Notes under the pieces: generated by a model
What the model was told of the DNA's origin: nothing
Database searches by the model: none
The model's input: the letters and a program-made list of their open reading frames with translations, nothing else
Made by a program: the position numbers and the translations under genes
Origin: Paracoccus albus
Lineage (GTDB): Bacteria; Pseudomonadota; Alphaproteobacteria; Rhodobacterales; Rhodobacteraceae
Direction of reading: 5' to 3'
Length of the DNA: 64,000 nucleotides
NCBI RefSeq assembly: GCF_027913035.1
Contig: NZ_CP115775.1
Location: 558,001 to 622,000 of the forward strand
Shown: positions 8,588-17,642 of the stretch, piece after piece
How positions within the stretch are numbered: position 1 is the stretch's first letter
Layout: every line of letters starts with the position of its first letter

Positions 8588-9892
8588 ATGACCCTTGCCT
8601 CCTCATCTCTCATCCTGATGGCCATGGTGGTCGTCTTCCTGGGCTCCGGAATCTGGATTTTCGCTGGCCTCACCATGATCGGCGTCGGTTCGCTTTACTT
8701 TATTCACGAGTTCGACCTCGCCCGCATCGGCAGCATTGCGTCCAAGGTCATTGCGTCCAGTGCTGTATCGTGGGAGTTGGCAGCCATTCCGATCTTTGTA
8801 TGGATGGGCGACATGATCTTCAGAACAGATCTGTCGCAACGCCTTTTTCGTGGTCTGTCGCCGCTTGTTTCACGGATTCCCGGCGGGCTCTTACATACAA
8901 ACGTGATAGGGTGCACGATTTTTGCCGCCATATCTGGATCAAGCAATGCGACAACCGCCACGGTTGGGAAAATCACGATACCTGAACTGATGAAGCGCGG
9001 CTACAACACCGATCTTGCATCTGGATCGCTCGCGGGCGCAGGAACCTTCGGGCTGCTGATCCCACCTTCCATCGCGATGATCATCTACGGTGTCCTGGCA
9101 GAGGTATCGATCGTCAAGCTATTTGCTGCTGGTGTTGTGCCGGGCGTGATGATGGCTGTGCTTTATTCGGGGTATATCATACTGGTGTCGCTGCTGAAGC
9201 CGGGCATAGAGCCCGCTGATCGCCAGCCTGCCAGCCTTGCTGAGATGGCACAAGGGTTGTGGGAGCTCTTTCCCATCCTGCTGCTGATGACCCTGGTACT
9301 GGGGTCGATCTATACTGGACTCGCAACACCGTCCGAGGCTGCGGCGGTCGGTGTCGCCGTTACGCTTGTTATCGTGCTGGTCACGCGGCAGTTTTCCTTC
9401 GCCATGATTTCGGCCTCGCTCATGGCGACAATCCGCATATCGGCGATGATCTGTATTCTCATTGCGACTGCATCATTCCTGTCCGCGGCTTTGGCATTCA
9501 TGCACTTGCCGGTAATGATTACCGAATCGATCACGACGATGGAGCTTTCGCCGCTGGGTTTGCTGGCAATCCTTGCACTGCTCTACATCCTTCTGGGCAT
9601 GTTCATCGACGGGACATCCATGACTGTGATGACAGTTCCTATCGCGGTACCGCTGATCGTGCAGGCTGGGTTCGATCCTATCTGGTTCGGCGTGTTCCTG
9701 GTGATCATGATCGAGCTGAGCGCCCTGACGCCGCCAGTCGGCCTGAACCTCTACATCCTTCAGGGACTGACATCTCAGGGGCTTGGGCGCACCGTAAGGG
9801 CTGCGTTGCCGTTTTTCATCCTGCTTTGCTTCGGTACGCTTTTGCTTGTGGCGTTTCCTCAAATTGTGTTGTGGCTACCCAACATGCTCTGA
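8588..9892 (+). CDS. TRAP transporter large membrane subunit, DctM type
   Basis: This 434-residue protein with about 12 hydrophobic segments is the ion-coupled permease of the TRAP system. Recognisable family segments are FAAISGSSNATTATVGKI near residue 115, LAGAGTFGLLIPPSIAMIIYG and LGMFIDGTSMTVMTVPIAVP. The start at 8588 is chosen because AGGA lies 6 bp upstream. The frame stays open 57 bp further up to an ATG at 8531, but that would overlap dctQ and add a polar stretch. It ends 85 bp before the DeoR gene. Confidence 0.92.
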   Translation: MTLASSSLILMAMVVVFLGSGIWIFAGLTMIGVGSLYFIHEFDLARIGSIASKVIASSAVSWELAAIPIFVWMGDMIFRTDLSQRLFRGLSPLVSRIPGGLLHTNVIGCTIFAAISGSSNATTATVGKITIPELMKRGYNTDLASGSLAGAGTFGLLIPPSIAMIIYGVLAEVSIVKLFAAGVVPGVMMAVLYSGYIILVSLLKPGIEPADRQPASLAEMAQGLWELFPILLLMTLVLGSIYTGLATPSEAAAVGVAVTLVIVLVTRQFSFAMISASLMATIRISAMICILIATASFLSAALAFMHLPVMITESITTMELSPLGLLAILALLYILLGMFIDGTSMTVMTVPIAVPLIVQAGFDPIWFGVFLVIMIELSALTPPVGLNLYILQGLTSQGLGRTVRAALPFFILLCFGTLLLVAFPQIVLWLPNML

Positions 9893-9977
9893 TTCAGTTG
9901 ACCCTGTTGGTCCGACGGCCGAAAATGGCAAGAGCGTTCGCAAAAAAATATGCGCCAGCCATCCGAGGAAGAGAAAC

Positions 9978-10781
9978 GTGAGTGACCCAACCGAGCCCAG
10001 CAACGAAGAACTGCTTCCGGCGGAACGCAGGGAACTCATGATGGATTGGTTCAATATTCACTTTTCAGGAACGACGCAGGACCTTGCGGAACGTTTCAAC
10101 GCTTCGGTATCGACAATACGCCGCGATCTGGACTTGCTGGCGAAAGAAGGATTTCTAAGCCGCACCCACGGGGGTGCGGTCCGTATGCGCCAATCCGCGA
10201 CCTACGAACCCAGCACGGATCTCGCTCGACGCACCGCGGTAGAGGAAAAGGCCGCGATCATTGCGGAGGCTGTGACGTATATTCAACCGGATCAGAGCAT
10301 CCTGATCGACACCGGCACGATCATGCATGATCTGGCGGACGCCATTTCGAAGCTGGATTTTCCACTTACTGTCATCACCAACGATATCTGCGTCGCGCAC
10401 AAGCTGACATATAAGCCGCTGATCAAGCTGCTTGTCCCAGGAGGCTCGAACAGATTCGGGGCGTTCAGCCTTTACGGCGAGCCGGGCATATCCTTTCTTG
10501 AAAATGTGCGTTGCGACCTGCTGTTCCTTACCGCCCAAGCCATTGACTCGAACTGTGCGTCTGACACCGTGCTGGAGCTGGTGGAGGTGAAACGCGCGAT
10601 GATCGCGGCATCTACAAAGACGATCTTGCTGGCAGACAGCAGTCGCTTCAAGTCGCGTGCTCTGTATAAAATCTGCGACCTGAAGCAAATTCAGCGGGCT
10701 ATAACTGACATGGGCTTGGATGTGGAAGAGCAGGAGCGCATCCGTTCCCACGGAGTTGAGCTGACCAGCGTCGACCTTTAA
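9978..10781 (+). CDS. DeoR-family transcriptional regulator
   Basis: This 267-residue repressor starts at GTG 9978 behind GAGGAAGAG; an upstream in-frame ATG at 9846 would overlap dctM. The N-terminal helix-turn-helix reads TQDLAERFNASVSTIRRDLD followed by the DeoR signature LAKEGFLSRTHGGAV. The C-terminal DeoRC sensor domain contains ILIDTGTIMHDLADA, the sugar-phosphate-like effector site, and KTILLADSSRFKSRALY. DeoR proteins usually respond to a phosphorylated intermediate and repress the adjacent catabolic operon. Here that would be the TRAP and hyu operons, possibly through the repeats in 6734-6885. Confidence 0.9.
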   Translation: MSDPTEPSNEELLPAERRELMMDWFNIHFSGTTQDLAERFNASVSTIRRDLDLLAKEGFLSRTHGGAVRMRQSATYEPSTDLARRTAVEEKAAIIAEAVTYIQPDQSILIDTGTIMHDLADAISKLDFPLTVITNDICVAHKLTYKPLIKLLVPGGSNRFGAFSLYGEPGISFLENVRCDLLFLTAQAIDSNCASDTVLELVEVKRAMIAASTKTILLADSSRFKSRALYKICDLKQIQRAITDMGLDVEEQERIRSHGVELTSVDL

Positions 10782-11033
10782 ACTTAGCGACGTTTTGCCG
10801 CATATTCTTTTGACCGTTCAATTATGAGTACGCCTTCGTTACGAGCCCAAATACTTCCAGTGAGCCTGATAGTTGAATGGTTGATGCCGCAGCGAACCCA
10901 ACCAAAAATGCTAATCATACATGATAGCTTAAAAATTCTTTCGCATATTTGACGGTGATGCCGGTCCCTTTCAGAATATCCTTCGGTTGTGCCCGCACTG
11001 ACGTTGGTGGTCTTCTGCGGATAATGTCCATGA

Positions 11034-11456
11034 TTGATCACGGACATCTTGAGGCACGTTATTGCGGGCAAGAAGTCGCAGAGGAAGCGGTTCTGGTCTG
11101 ACGAGGAGAAACGCTCGATCTGCGGTCAGCTGCGCGCGCCGGGCGTCTCGGTGCCGCCGCGGTATGCGATGAGTTCGAACCTGGTCTTCACCTGGCTGCG
11201 TGATCCGCGCTTTGCGCCGGCCGAAGTTGACGTGCCTGAAGATCCCGGAGATGGCAGCTTCTTCTTACCAGTCGAGATCACCGGCTTGGCCGCCGAGCCT
11301 GATCCTGGATCTGACCTTGAGGCGCGCGGGCCGACGGGTGATCCAGTTCTTGCGCGGCGGGTCGAGATCACGCCGTCGGACGGACGACGGATCGTGCTGG
11401 AGGGTCCGACGCAGCTCTCGTCGGTTCTGGGGCTGGTCCAGGGCCTGATGACTTGA
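11034..11456 (+). pseudogene. IS66-family TnpA, degraded
   Basis: A 140-codon frame from TTG 11034 resembles the OrfA/TnpA accessory protein of IS66 elements: a basic KRFWSDEEKRSICGQL start, APGVSVPPRYAMSSNLVF helix-turn-helix-like segment, FTWLRDPRF and a C-terminal LSSVLGLVQGLMT. The region around SVPPRYA looks shortened compared with the usual VSQVARRYAMN. The downstream tnpB carries a nonsense codon and no tnpC follows, so the element is a relic. The 250 bp before it (10782-11033) hold no gene I recognise. Confidence 0.65.
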
Positions 11457-11655
11457 TCCCGATGCAGAGCAACACGCGGATCTGGCTGGCGGCCGGGGTC
11501 ACCGGCATGCGATGCGGGTTCAACACGCTGGCGGCGTAAACCGAGAAGACGCCGGAGGAAGACCCGTATTCGGGCCACCTGTTCGTGTTCCGCGGGTGCC
11601 GGGGGGATCTTTTGAAAATCATATGGTGGGATGCGCAGGGGGCCCGGTTCTTTCG
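11453..11655 (+). pseudogene. IS66-family TnpB remnant with internal stop
   Basis: In one frame the translation reads IPMQSNTRIWLAAG, VTGMRCGFNTLAA, a TAA stop at 11537-11539, then TEKTPEEDPYSGHLFVFRG and RGDLLKIIWWDAQGARFF. This is the TnpB (IS66 Orf2) family pattern, in which the stop position is normally glutamine, so CAA has become TAA. Similarity ends near 11655, and the C-terminal segment and all of tnpC are missing. From about 11656 to 11880 I see no gene. Confidence 0.75.
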
Positions 11656-11880
11656 CGACCGTATTCCGGACTGTCGCTATTACTTCATGCAGGGTTGCAA
11701 CGGGTTGCACGGCATGAGGTGACTTCGTGCTGGCATGCGCTGACCCGATTCACTCAGTCTCGCCAGCATACAGTGCCGTGAATAAAGGTCTGATTACGCC
11801 CTAAAGCGTTTTCTCAATGGCAGGTTGGATGGCAGGTAAGATTAAGATGTGGCAATATTTTTAATAAAATCAATGATATG

Positions 11881-11970
11881 TGGCGGAGACGAAGGGATTC
11901 GAACCCTCGATACCATCTCTGGTATACTCCCTTAGCAGGGGAGCGCCTTCGACCACTCGGCCACGTCTCC
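11881..11970 (-). tRNA. tRNA-Ser (anticodon GCU)
   Basis: Read on the minus strand, the acceptor stem is GGAGACG pairing with CGTCTCC, followed by discriminator G and an encoded CCA at 11881-11883. The anticodon loop has CTGCTAA with anticodon GCT. There is an extended variable arm (ATACCAGAGATGGTAT) and the T-loop GGTTCGAATCC, typical of class II tRNA-Ser. Its 3' end faces the IS66 relic and the catabolic island to the left. Confidence 0.95.
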
Positions 11971-12038
11971 GTCGACGCGTTTAGCAGCGGTAAGCAGGCG
12001 ACCACAAGAGGAAATCTCAGGATTTCAGGATCGTGGTT

Positions 12039-12908
12039 TCAGGCGATGCGGATCAGCAGGACAACTCCGCCCACGATCATGGTGACTCCTGCCAGTTTGC
12101 GCAGCGATGTGCCTTCGCGAAACAGGCGGGCGGAAAGGATCTGAGCGAACAGGACCTCTACCAATGCGACGGTTCGCACATTGGCGGCAGATGTCAGTGC
12201 AAAGCCGATGAACCAGAAGAGCGAGGCGCAGGCGCCGAGCGCACCGGCGGCGAGTGATATGCGCCAGCTTCGTGCAATTGCGCTCAGTGCCGGACGGTCG
12301 CGCCAAAGCATCCAGCACAGCATGGCCGCTGCCTGCATAAACAGGCCGATAACCAGTATGACGCTTGCGCGCAGAACGGCACCGTCGCCGGGAAGGGTCA
12401 GGATTGCGCCCCGAAAGCCGATTGACGACAACCCGAACAGAGCACCCGCCGTGATCCCCGTCGCGACATTGCGAAGATTGGCCCGGGACCACTGCGCGCC
12501 CGAAACCAGGATCACGCCAAATACTGCCAGCAGGATCGCGCTGAGTCGCGGAAGGCCGAGCGGCTCTGCCAGGAACAACGCGCCGAAGATTGCAAGTGTC
12601 ACCGGCTCTGTCTTCATCAATGCCGTAGCCACGCCGAAACCCTGCCCGCGCATTGTCACCAGCATGAAGGCGGTCCCGGCAATCTGAGTGCCTGCACCAA
12701 CTGCGGTCCATACCAATGTCGCGCCGGATATTGGGGGCAGGGGCGACGTGGCTGCCAATGCCAGCAGCCATAAGATCGCGAAGGGCAGACCGAAGAAGAA
12801 GCGGACGGCGGTTGCGCCGATGGTACCGATCTGGCCGCTCAGCCCAGCTTGCGCCGCATTGCGCCCGGTCTGCGCAAGGGCGGCAATCAATGTGGCGATG
12901 ACCCACAT
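12039..12908 (-). CDS. EamA/DMT-family transporter
   Basis: This is a 289-residue membrane protein with about ten hydrophobic segments arranged as two EamA repeats, the drug/metabolite transporter fold. The charged MKTEPVTLAIFGALFLAE segment in the first half and VALVEVLFAQILSARLFREG in the second are the repeated helix-4-like motifs. Substrates of the family range from amino acids to purines and cannot be inferred. The gene starts 3 bp after hemE on the same strand, so it is cotranscribed with heme biosynthesis and could conceivably export a metabolite, but no specificity is visible. Confidence 0.85.
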   Translation of the reverse strand: MWVIATLIAALAQTGRNAAQAGLSGQIGTIGATAVRFFFGLPFAILWLLALAATSPLPPISGATLVWTAVGAGTQIAGTAFMLVTMRGQGFGVATALMKTEPVTLAIFGALFLAEPLGLPRLSAILLAVFGVILVSGAQWSRANLRNVATGITAGALFGLSSIGFRGAILTLPGDGAVLRASVILVIGLFMQAAAMLCWMLWRDRPALSAIARSWRISLAAGALGACASLFWFIGFALTSAANVRTVALVEVLFAQILSARLFREGTSLRKLAGVTMIVGGVVLLIRIA

Positions 12909-12911
12909 GCG

Positions 12912-13940
12912 TCAGCTATTGCGCACGGTATCAACCATCAGCGCAACATTTTCAGGGTCCGCATCGGGTGTGATCCCGTGGCCCAGGTTAAAGATATGCG
13001 GGCCGTTGCGGAAGGCAGATACGATGGCGCGGGTCTCATCTATCAGGGCCTGCCCGCCCGTGACCATATGACGCGGGTCCAGATTGCCCTGTACGCATCC
13101 GTCGGTCTGAAGATTCGCTGCCGCCCATTGCGCGTCGACTGAATTGTCGAGCGCGACACAATCCGCGCCGGTTGCCCTGGCAAAACCTTCATAGCGGCTG
13201 CGGGCCTCTCTGGGGAAGGCGATGACGGGGATTGTCGGGTGGCGCTGATTCAGGGCCGATATGATGCGGGTCACAGGGGCAATCGCGAAATCATCGAAAT
13301 CCTTGCCTTTCAGACTGCCTGCCCAGCTGTCGAACAACTTGACGACCTCTGCACCGGCGTCGATCTGTGCTGACAGGTATTCGATTGTTGCATCGGTGAT
13401 GCGATCAATCAGCATCGAGAATGCGGCACGGTCGGCGTCCTTGAACCGATGGGCCGGACCCTGATCGGGTGTTCCGCGCCCTGCGATCATATAGGTCGCG
13501 ACGGTCCAGGGGGCACCGGCAAAGCCAATCAGGGTTGTGTCTTTCGGCAGCTCTCGCGTGAGAATGCGCAACGTCTGATAGATGGGGGCAAGCGTATCAT
13601 GCACGGCATCGGCAGGCTTCAGTGCCGCGACCCCGCCGGCATCGGTGACGGTCGACAGGCGCGGTCCCTCGCCGGTCACAAACCAGAGATCGGCACCAAG
13701 CGCCTGCGGCACCAGCAGGATATCCGCAAACAGAATAGCGGCGTCGAACCCATAGCGGCTGATCGGCTGCAGGGTCACTTCGGCGGCGAGTTCGGGGTTG
13801 TAGCACAGCGACAGGAAATCACCGGCCTGCGCCCGCGTCGCGCGGTATTCCGGCAGATAGCGTCCGGCCTGCCGCATCATCCAGATCGGCGGCGTGGGCA
13901 GGCGTTCCCCGGCAAGGGCGCGCAGGATTTTCTTGGTCAT
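12912..13940 (-). CDS. hemE: Uroporphyrinogen decarboxylase
   Basis: The 342-residue HemE decarboxylates the four acetate side chains of uroporphyrinogen III to give coproporphyrinogen III in the cytosol. The N-terminal substrate-binding signature [17 protein letters not shown] lies at residues 17-33. Other family motifs are [38 protein letters not shown] and the C-terminal [15 protein letters not shown]. Length is standard. It is divergent from hemC with a 79-bp gap, so both heme steps may share a control region. Confidence 0.97.
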   Translation of the reverse strand: MTKKILRALAGERLPTPPIWMMRQAGRYLPEYRATRAQAGDFLSLCYNPELAAEVTLQPISRYGFDAAILFADILLVPQALGADLWFVTGEGPRLSTVTDAGGVAALKPADAVHDTLAPIYQTLRILTRELPKDTTLIGFAGAPWTVATYMIAGRGTPDQGPAHRFKDADRAAFSMLIDRITDATIEYLSAQIDAGAEVVKLFDSWAGSLKGKDFDDFAIAPVTRIISALNQRHPTIPVIAFPREARSRYEGFARATGADCVALDNSVDAQWAAANLQTDGCVQGNLDPRHMVTGGQALIDETRAIVSAFRNGPHIFNLGHGITPDADPENVALMVDTVRNS

Positions 13941-14019
13941 GGATGCCTCGCTTTCCGCGACCGTTCAACGCAGCCCGCCCGGCATTGTCAAGCGGGCTTG
14001 CCGGGGCTATGGCTGGCCA

Positions 14020-14997
14020 ATGATCGATTGGCCCAATTCCGAGAACACGCTGAAAATCGGCACGCGCGGCTCTCCGCTGGCGCTTGCACAGGCGTATGAG
14101 ACCCGCGACAGGTTGATGCAGGCGCATGGCCTGGCCGAGAACAGTTTTGAGATTGTGGCGATCAAGACCACTGGCGACCGGATACAGAACCAGTCCCTGC
14201 AGTCCATCGGCGGCAAGGGCCTGTTCACCCGCGAGATAGAGGATGCGCTGCTGGATCGGCGGATCGACATCGCTGTGCATTCGATGAAGGATATGCCGGT
14301 CTTGCAGCCCGACGGGCTGATCATCGATTGCTACCTTCCGCGCGAGGATGTTCGTGACGCTTTCGTCAGCCATGACTTTGCGACCATCGCTGATCTGCCG
14401 CAGGGGGCTGTGGTGGGCTCATCCTCGCTGCGCCGACGTTCGCAGCTGCTGTATCGTCGCCCGGATCTGCACATGGTCGAGTTTCGCGGCAATGTTCAGA
14501 CGCGGATGCGCAAGCTTACGGATGGTGTGGCGCAGGCGACCTTTTTGGCGATGGCCGGGCTGAACCGGCTTGGTCAACCCGAACTGGCGCAAAGTGCCAT
14601 AGATCCCGAAGAGATGCTGCCAGCCCTTGCGCAAGGCGCGATCGGGGTCGAGCGCAGGCGGGACGATGAACGCGTGGCCTCGCTTCTGTCTGCGATCACT
14701 GATGCTGACACGACCGCTCGTGTCGAGGCAGAACGTGCGTTTCTGGGGCGACTTGATGGTTCCTGTGAAACGCCGATTGCTGGGCTGGCCGAACTTGACG
14801 GCGAGCACCTTTGGCTGCGCGGCGAAATTCTGTTGCCGGACGGGTCGCGCAGGTTTGACGGTGAGCGGCGCGGAAATCGGGCGGACGGGCCCGCGATGGG
14901 TCGCGATCTGGCGGAAGAGTTGCTGGCGAAAGCGCCGGACGATTTTCACGACCTTATCGGTGTCAGCGCCATGCGCGGCTCTCCCCCGGTTCGCTGA
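14020..14997 (+). CDS. hemC: Hydroxymethylbilane synthase (porphobilinogen deaminase)
   Basis: The 325-residue HemC joins four porphobilinogens into hydroxymethylbilane. Start ATG 14020 gives MIDWPNSENTLKIGTRGSPL, which aligns the KIGTRGSPLALAQ motif at the expected N-terminal place. The frame extends upstream to 13894 but that part overlaps hemE. HSMKDMP, SSSLRRRSQLL and FRGNVQTRMRKL are the substrate- and cofactor-contact segments. DGSCETPIAGLA contains the cysteine that anchors the dipyrromethane cofactor. The TetR gene overlaps its stop by one base. Confidence 0.96.
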   Translation: MIDWPNSENTLKIGTRGSPLALAQAYETRDRLMQAHGLAENSFEIVAIKTTGDRIQNQSLQSIGGKGLFTREIEDALLDRRIDIAVHSMKDMPVLQPDGLIIDCYLPREDVRDAFVSHDFATIADLPQGAVVGSSSLRRRSQLLYRRPDLHMVEFRGNVQTRMRKLTDGVAQATFLAMAGLNRLGQPELAQSAIDPEEMLPALAQGAIGVERRRDDERVASLLSAITDADTTARVEAERAFLGRLDGSCETPIAGLAELDGEHLWLRGEILLPDGSRRFDGERRGNRADGPAMGRDLAEELLAKAPDDFHDLIGVSAMRGSPPVR

Positions 14998-15581
14998 TGG
15001 CACGAACGCACGGGTCGCGCGCTGAGATCACCGGGCCGCTGATCCGTGAATCGGCGCGAAAGCTCTTTGCGCGACACGGTTATGCCGCCGTTTCGATGCG
15101 CCAGATTGCGGGCGAGGTGGGTGTGCAGGTCGGCACGCTCTACGCCTATACCAGCGATAAGCAGGCGCTGCTGGCCGATCTTCTGCGCGATCATATGGTG
15201 GGTCTGCTTGATGAGTGGCGCGACGATCCGGATCTGCCGCCGTTGGCTCGGTTGGAGCGTTTTATCAGGTTTCACATCGACACCAGCCTTGATCGGGCAG
15301 ACAGCGTGTTTCTGTCCTATATGGAACTTCGCAATCTGACGCCGGAAAACCATGCCGAGATCGTGGGCCTGCGGCGGCGATATGAGGCAGCCTTGAACGA
15401 CATTCTTGATGATGGTGTCGCGGCGGGCGTGATGCGGATCGGCGATACGCGGCTGACGACCATGGCGCTGATTGCGATGCTGACCGGGGTGACGAATTGG
15501 TATCGTGAGGGCGGGCGTCTGGATCGTGCGGCTTTGTATCGGCACTATGGCACGCTCGCCTTTGGTGCCGTCGGCGCATAG
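14997..15581 (+). CDS. TetR/AcrR-family transcriptional regulator
   Basis: This 194-residue protein has the TetR DNA-binding domain at residues 12-60: ARKLFARHGYAAVSMRQIAG followed by VQVGTLYAYTSDKQALLADL. The remaining helical ligand domain is typical in size (about 130 residues) with no diagnostic motif. Its ATG overlaps the hemC stop (tgATGg), so it is translated with hemC. Targets are unknown; the coupling suggests a link to tetrapyrrole supply or to replication genes downstream, but this is only positional. Confidence 0.88.
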   Translation: MARTHGSRAEITGPLIRESARKLFARHGYAAVSMRQIAGEVGVQVGTLYAYTSDKQALLADLLRDHMVGLLDEWRDDPDLPPLARLERFIRFHIDTSLDRADSVFLSYMELRNLTPENHAEIVGLRRRYEAALNDILDDGVAAGVMRIGDTRLTTMALIAMLTGVTNWYREGGRLDRAALYRHYGTLAFGAVGA

Positions 15582-15621
15582 GGGCTTGTCGGGACGCGCC
15601 TCTACGCCGATATTCACGAGC

Positions 15622-17520
15622 ATGTCGATCTCGCCCAGCTTTCTTGACGAATTGCGCAACCGCGTTCCGGTCAGCCGGATCGTGGGCAAGAAGGTGACCT
15701 GGGATCTGCGCCGCTCCAATCAGGCCAAGGGTGACTGGTGGGCGCCTTGCCCTTTTCACGGCGAAAAGACCGCGTCCTTCCATGTCGATGACCAGAAGGG
15801 TTTCTATTACTGCTTCGGATGTCACGCCAAAGGCGATGCGCTGACCTTTCTGCGCGAATCCGACGGGCTGGATTTTATCGAGGCGGTCAAGGTGCTTGCT
15901 GCCGAAGCCGGCCTGCCCATGCCCGAACGCGACCCGGCTGAGGCCAAAAAAGCCGACCGCCGAAGCGTATTGGCCGACGCCATGGAGGCCGCGACCCGGC
16001 ATTTCCGCATGCAGCTTGGGACCGGGCAGGGGGGTGCCGCGCGTGAATATCTGTCGGGCCGCGGTCTGGATCAGGCGGGGATCGACAGGTTCGAGCTCGG
16101 CTTTGCGGCTGACACCCGGCAGGGGCTGCTGAGCGCGCTTAAGGAAAAGGGCATCCCACAGGACGTGATGGATGAGGCCGGGCTGATCATCGTGCCGGAT
16201 GATGGCGGCACGCCCTATGATCGTTTCCGTGGCCGAATTATCTTCCCGATCCGCGATGCACGCGGGCGTGCCATCGCTTTCGGCGGTCGCGCGATGGACC
16301 CGAATGCGCGGGCGAAATACCTGAACAGCCCGGAAACCGCGCTGTTTGACAAGGGTCGCAACCTCTACAACGTCGCGGCTGCCCGTTCCGCCGTGTCGAG
16401 GGGGGCGCCGCTGATCGTGGCTGAAGGCTATATGGATGTCATCGCCCTGTCGCTGGCGGGGTTCGAGGGTGCGGTTGCGCCCCTAGGCACCGCGATTACC
16501 GAGGATCAGCTGCGCCTGATGTGGCGCATCTCTCCCGAGCCGGTGATTATGCTGGATGGTGACGCAGCCGGGCAACGCGCGGCATTGCGACTGATTGATC
16601 TGGCCCTGCCAATGACCGGTCCGGGGCAGGCGTTGCGCTTTGTGACCCTGCCCACCGGGCAGGATCCAGATGATCTGATCCGTGCGCATGGGGCGGGAGC
16701 CTTGCAGAAGCTTCTGGACGGGGCGCGACCGCTGGTTGATCTGCTGTGGGAGCGCGAGGTCGAGGGGCGGGAATTCGACAGCCCCGAACGCCGCGCCGCA
16801 TTGGATGCCAGCCTACGCAAGTCCATCGCGCTGATCCCGGATGAGGCGACGCGCAATCACTATACCGCCGCACTGAAGGAACGCCGGTTCGAACTGTTCG
16901 GCGGCAGGCGCGGGGCAGGGCGGCTGACACCCGGTCCCCGCGACTGGCGCGGCAGGCGCGGGCAGCCTGAACCCGCACGAGCACAGACCAGGGCGACGCC
17001 ACTTGGTCAGCAGGATGCGGGAGATGCCACGCTGGAAAGCATGGTGTTGGCGCTGTGTGCGGCCTATCCGGGCCTTGCCAGCCGCGTCGAATCCCGGCTG
17101 GAATTGCTGGCCCCCGTTGATGAGGGGCGTGCGGCCCTGTGTCATGACCTGCTGGCCGGAACTGACAGCGCCGCCGGTCGCGCCGCCCTTGCGCGGATCA
17201 TGGAGGATGCCTATGTCCGCGCCTCGCCGCTGATCCGTCAGCCTCAGGATGCCGAGAAGGCGGCGGTCGTGCTGGGAAATATCCTCGACAAGATCGAGGC
17301 ACGTCGGGCCGCTATGGCCGAACTCTCAAGGGCCGAGGCCGAGATTCAGGGGATGGTCGATGAGGGCCTGACCTGGCGGATGAGCGAATCGGCCCGCGCG
17401 CGCCATCTGGCCGAGAAGCCCGCGATTGAGGACAGCACTGATCTGAACGAGGACAGGGGCGCATTGTCGGCCCGTCTGGCATCTTATTTTGACACCCGCC
17501 GGACAAAAGGTGGCGGGTGA
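15622..17520 (+). CDS. dnaG: DNA primase
   Basis: The 632-residue DnaG makes RNA primers for replication. Start ATG 15622 is chosen because the zinc-binding domain begins right after it; the longer frame from 15505 overlaps the TetR gene. The CHC2 zinc ligands are C43, H46, C64 and C67 (APCPFHGEK, YYCFGCHAK). The toprim domain shows IVAEGYMDVIAL and EPVIMLDGDAAGQRAALR, giving the catalytic glutamate and aspartates. The C-terminal helicase-binding region is arginine/glycine-rich and divergent, as usual in alphaproteobacteria. It is followed by rpoD, the remains of the classic macromolecular synthesis operon order. Confidence 0.96.
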   Translation: MSISPSFLDELRNRVPVSRIVGKKVTWDLRRSNQAKGDWWAPCPFHGEKTASFHVDDQKGFYYCFGCHAKGDALTFLRESDGLDFIEAVKVLAAEAGLPMPERDPAEAKKADRRSVLADAMEAATRHFRMQLGTGQGGAAREYLSGRGLDQAGIDRFELGFAADTRQGLLSALKEKGIPQDVMDEAGLIIVPDDGGTPYDRFRGRIIFPIRDARGRAIAFGGRAMDPNARAKYLNSPETALFDKGRNLYNVAAARSAVSRGAPLIVAEGYMDVIALSLAGFEGAVAPLGTAITEDQLRLMWRISPEPVIMLDGDAAGQRAALRLIDLALPMTGPGQALRFVTLPTGQDPDDLIRAHGAGALQKLLDGARPLVDLLWEREVEGREFDSPERRAALDASLRKSIALIPDEATRNHYTAALKERRFELFGGRRGAGRLTPGPRDWRGRRGQPEPARAQTRATPLGQQDAGDATLESMVLALCAAYPGLASRVESRLELLAPVDEGRAALCHDLLAGTDSAAGRAALARIMEDAYVRASPLIRQPQDAEKAAVVLGNILDKIEARRAAMAELSRAEAEIQGMVDEGLTWRMSESARARHLAEKPAIEDSTDLNEDRGALSARLASYFDTRRTKGGG

Positions 17521-17552
17521 TTCTCTGAATAACCATCTGAGCCGAATCACCC
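17515..17552. terminator. Inverted repeat after dnaG
   Basis: GGGTGATTC (17515-17523) pairs with GAATCACCC (17544-17552) across a 20-base loop that overlaps the dnaG stop. There is no T-tract, so it is at best a weak terminator or processing stem between dnaG and rpoD. Confidence 0.25.
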
Positions 17553-17642
17553 GGCCTAGGAACCAGTCCGCATCTTGTCTAAAAAGGTGCGAACACCCAT
17601 CTGATTCGCAGCCAACCGAATCACTACGCTGACAGGATGCTC

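Noticed and set aside
10784..11071. 95-codon minus-strand frame before the IS66 relic
   Set aside because: No family recognised, no ribosome-binding site, overlaps tnpA; treated as chance.
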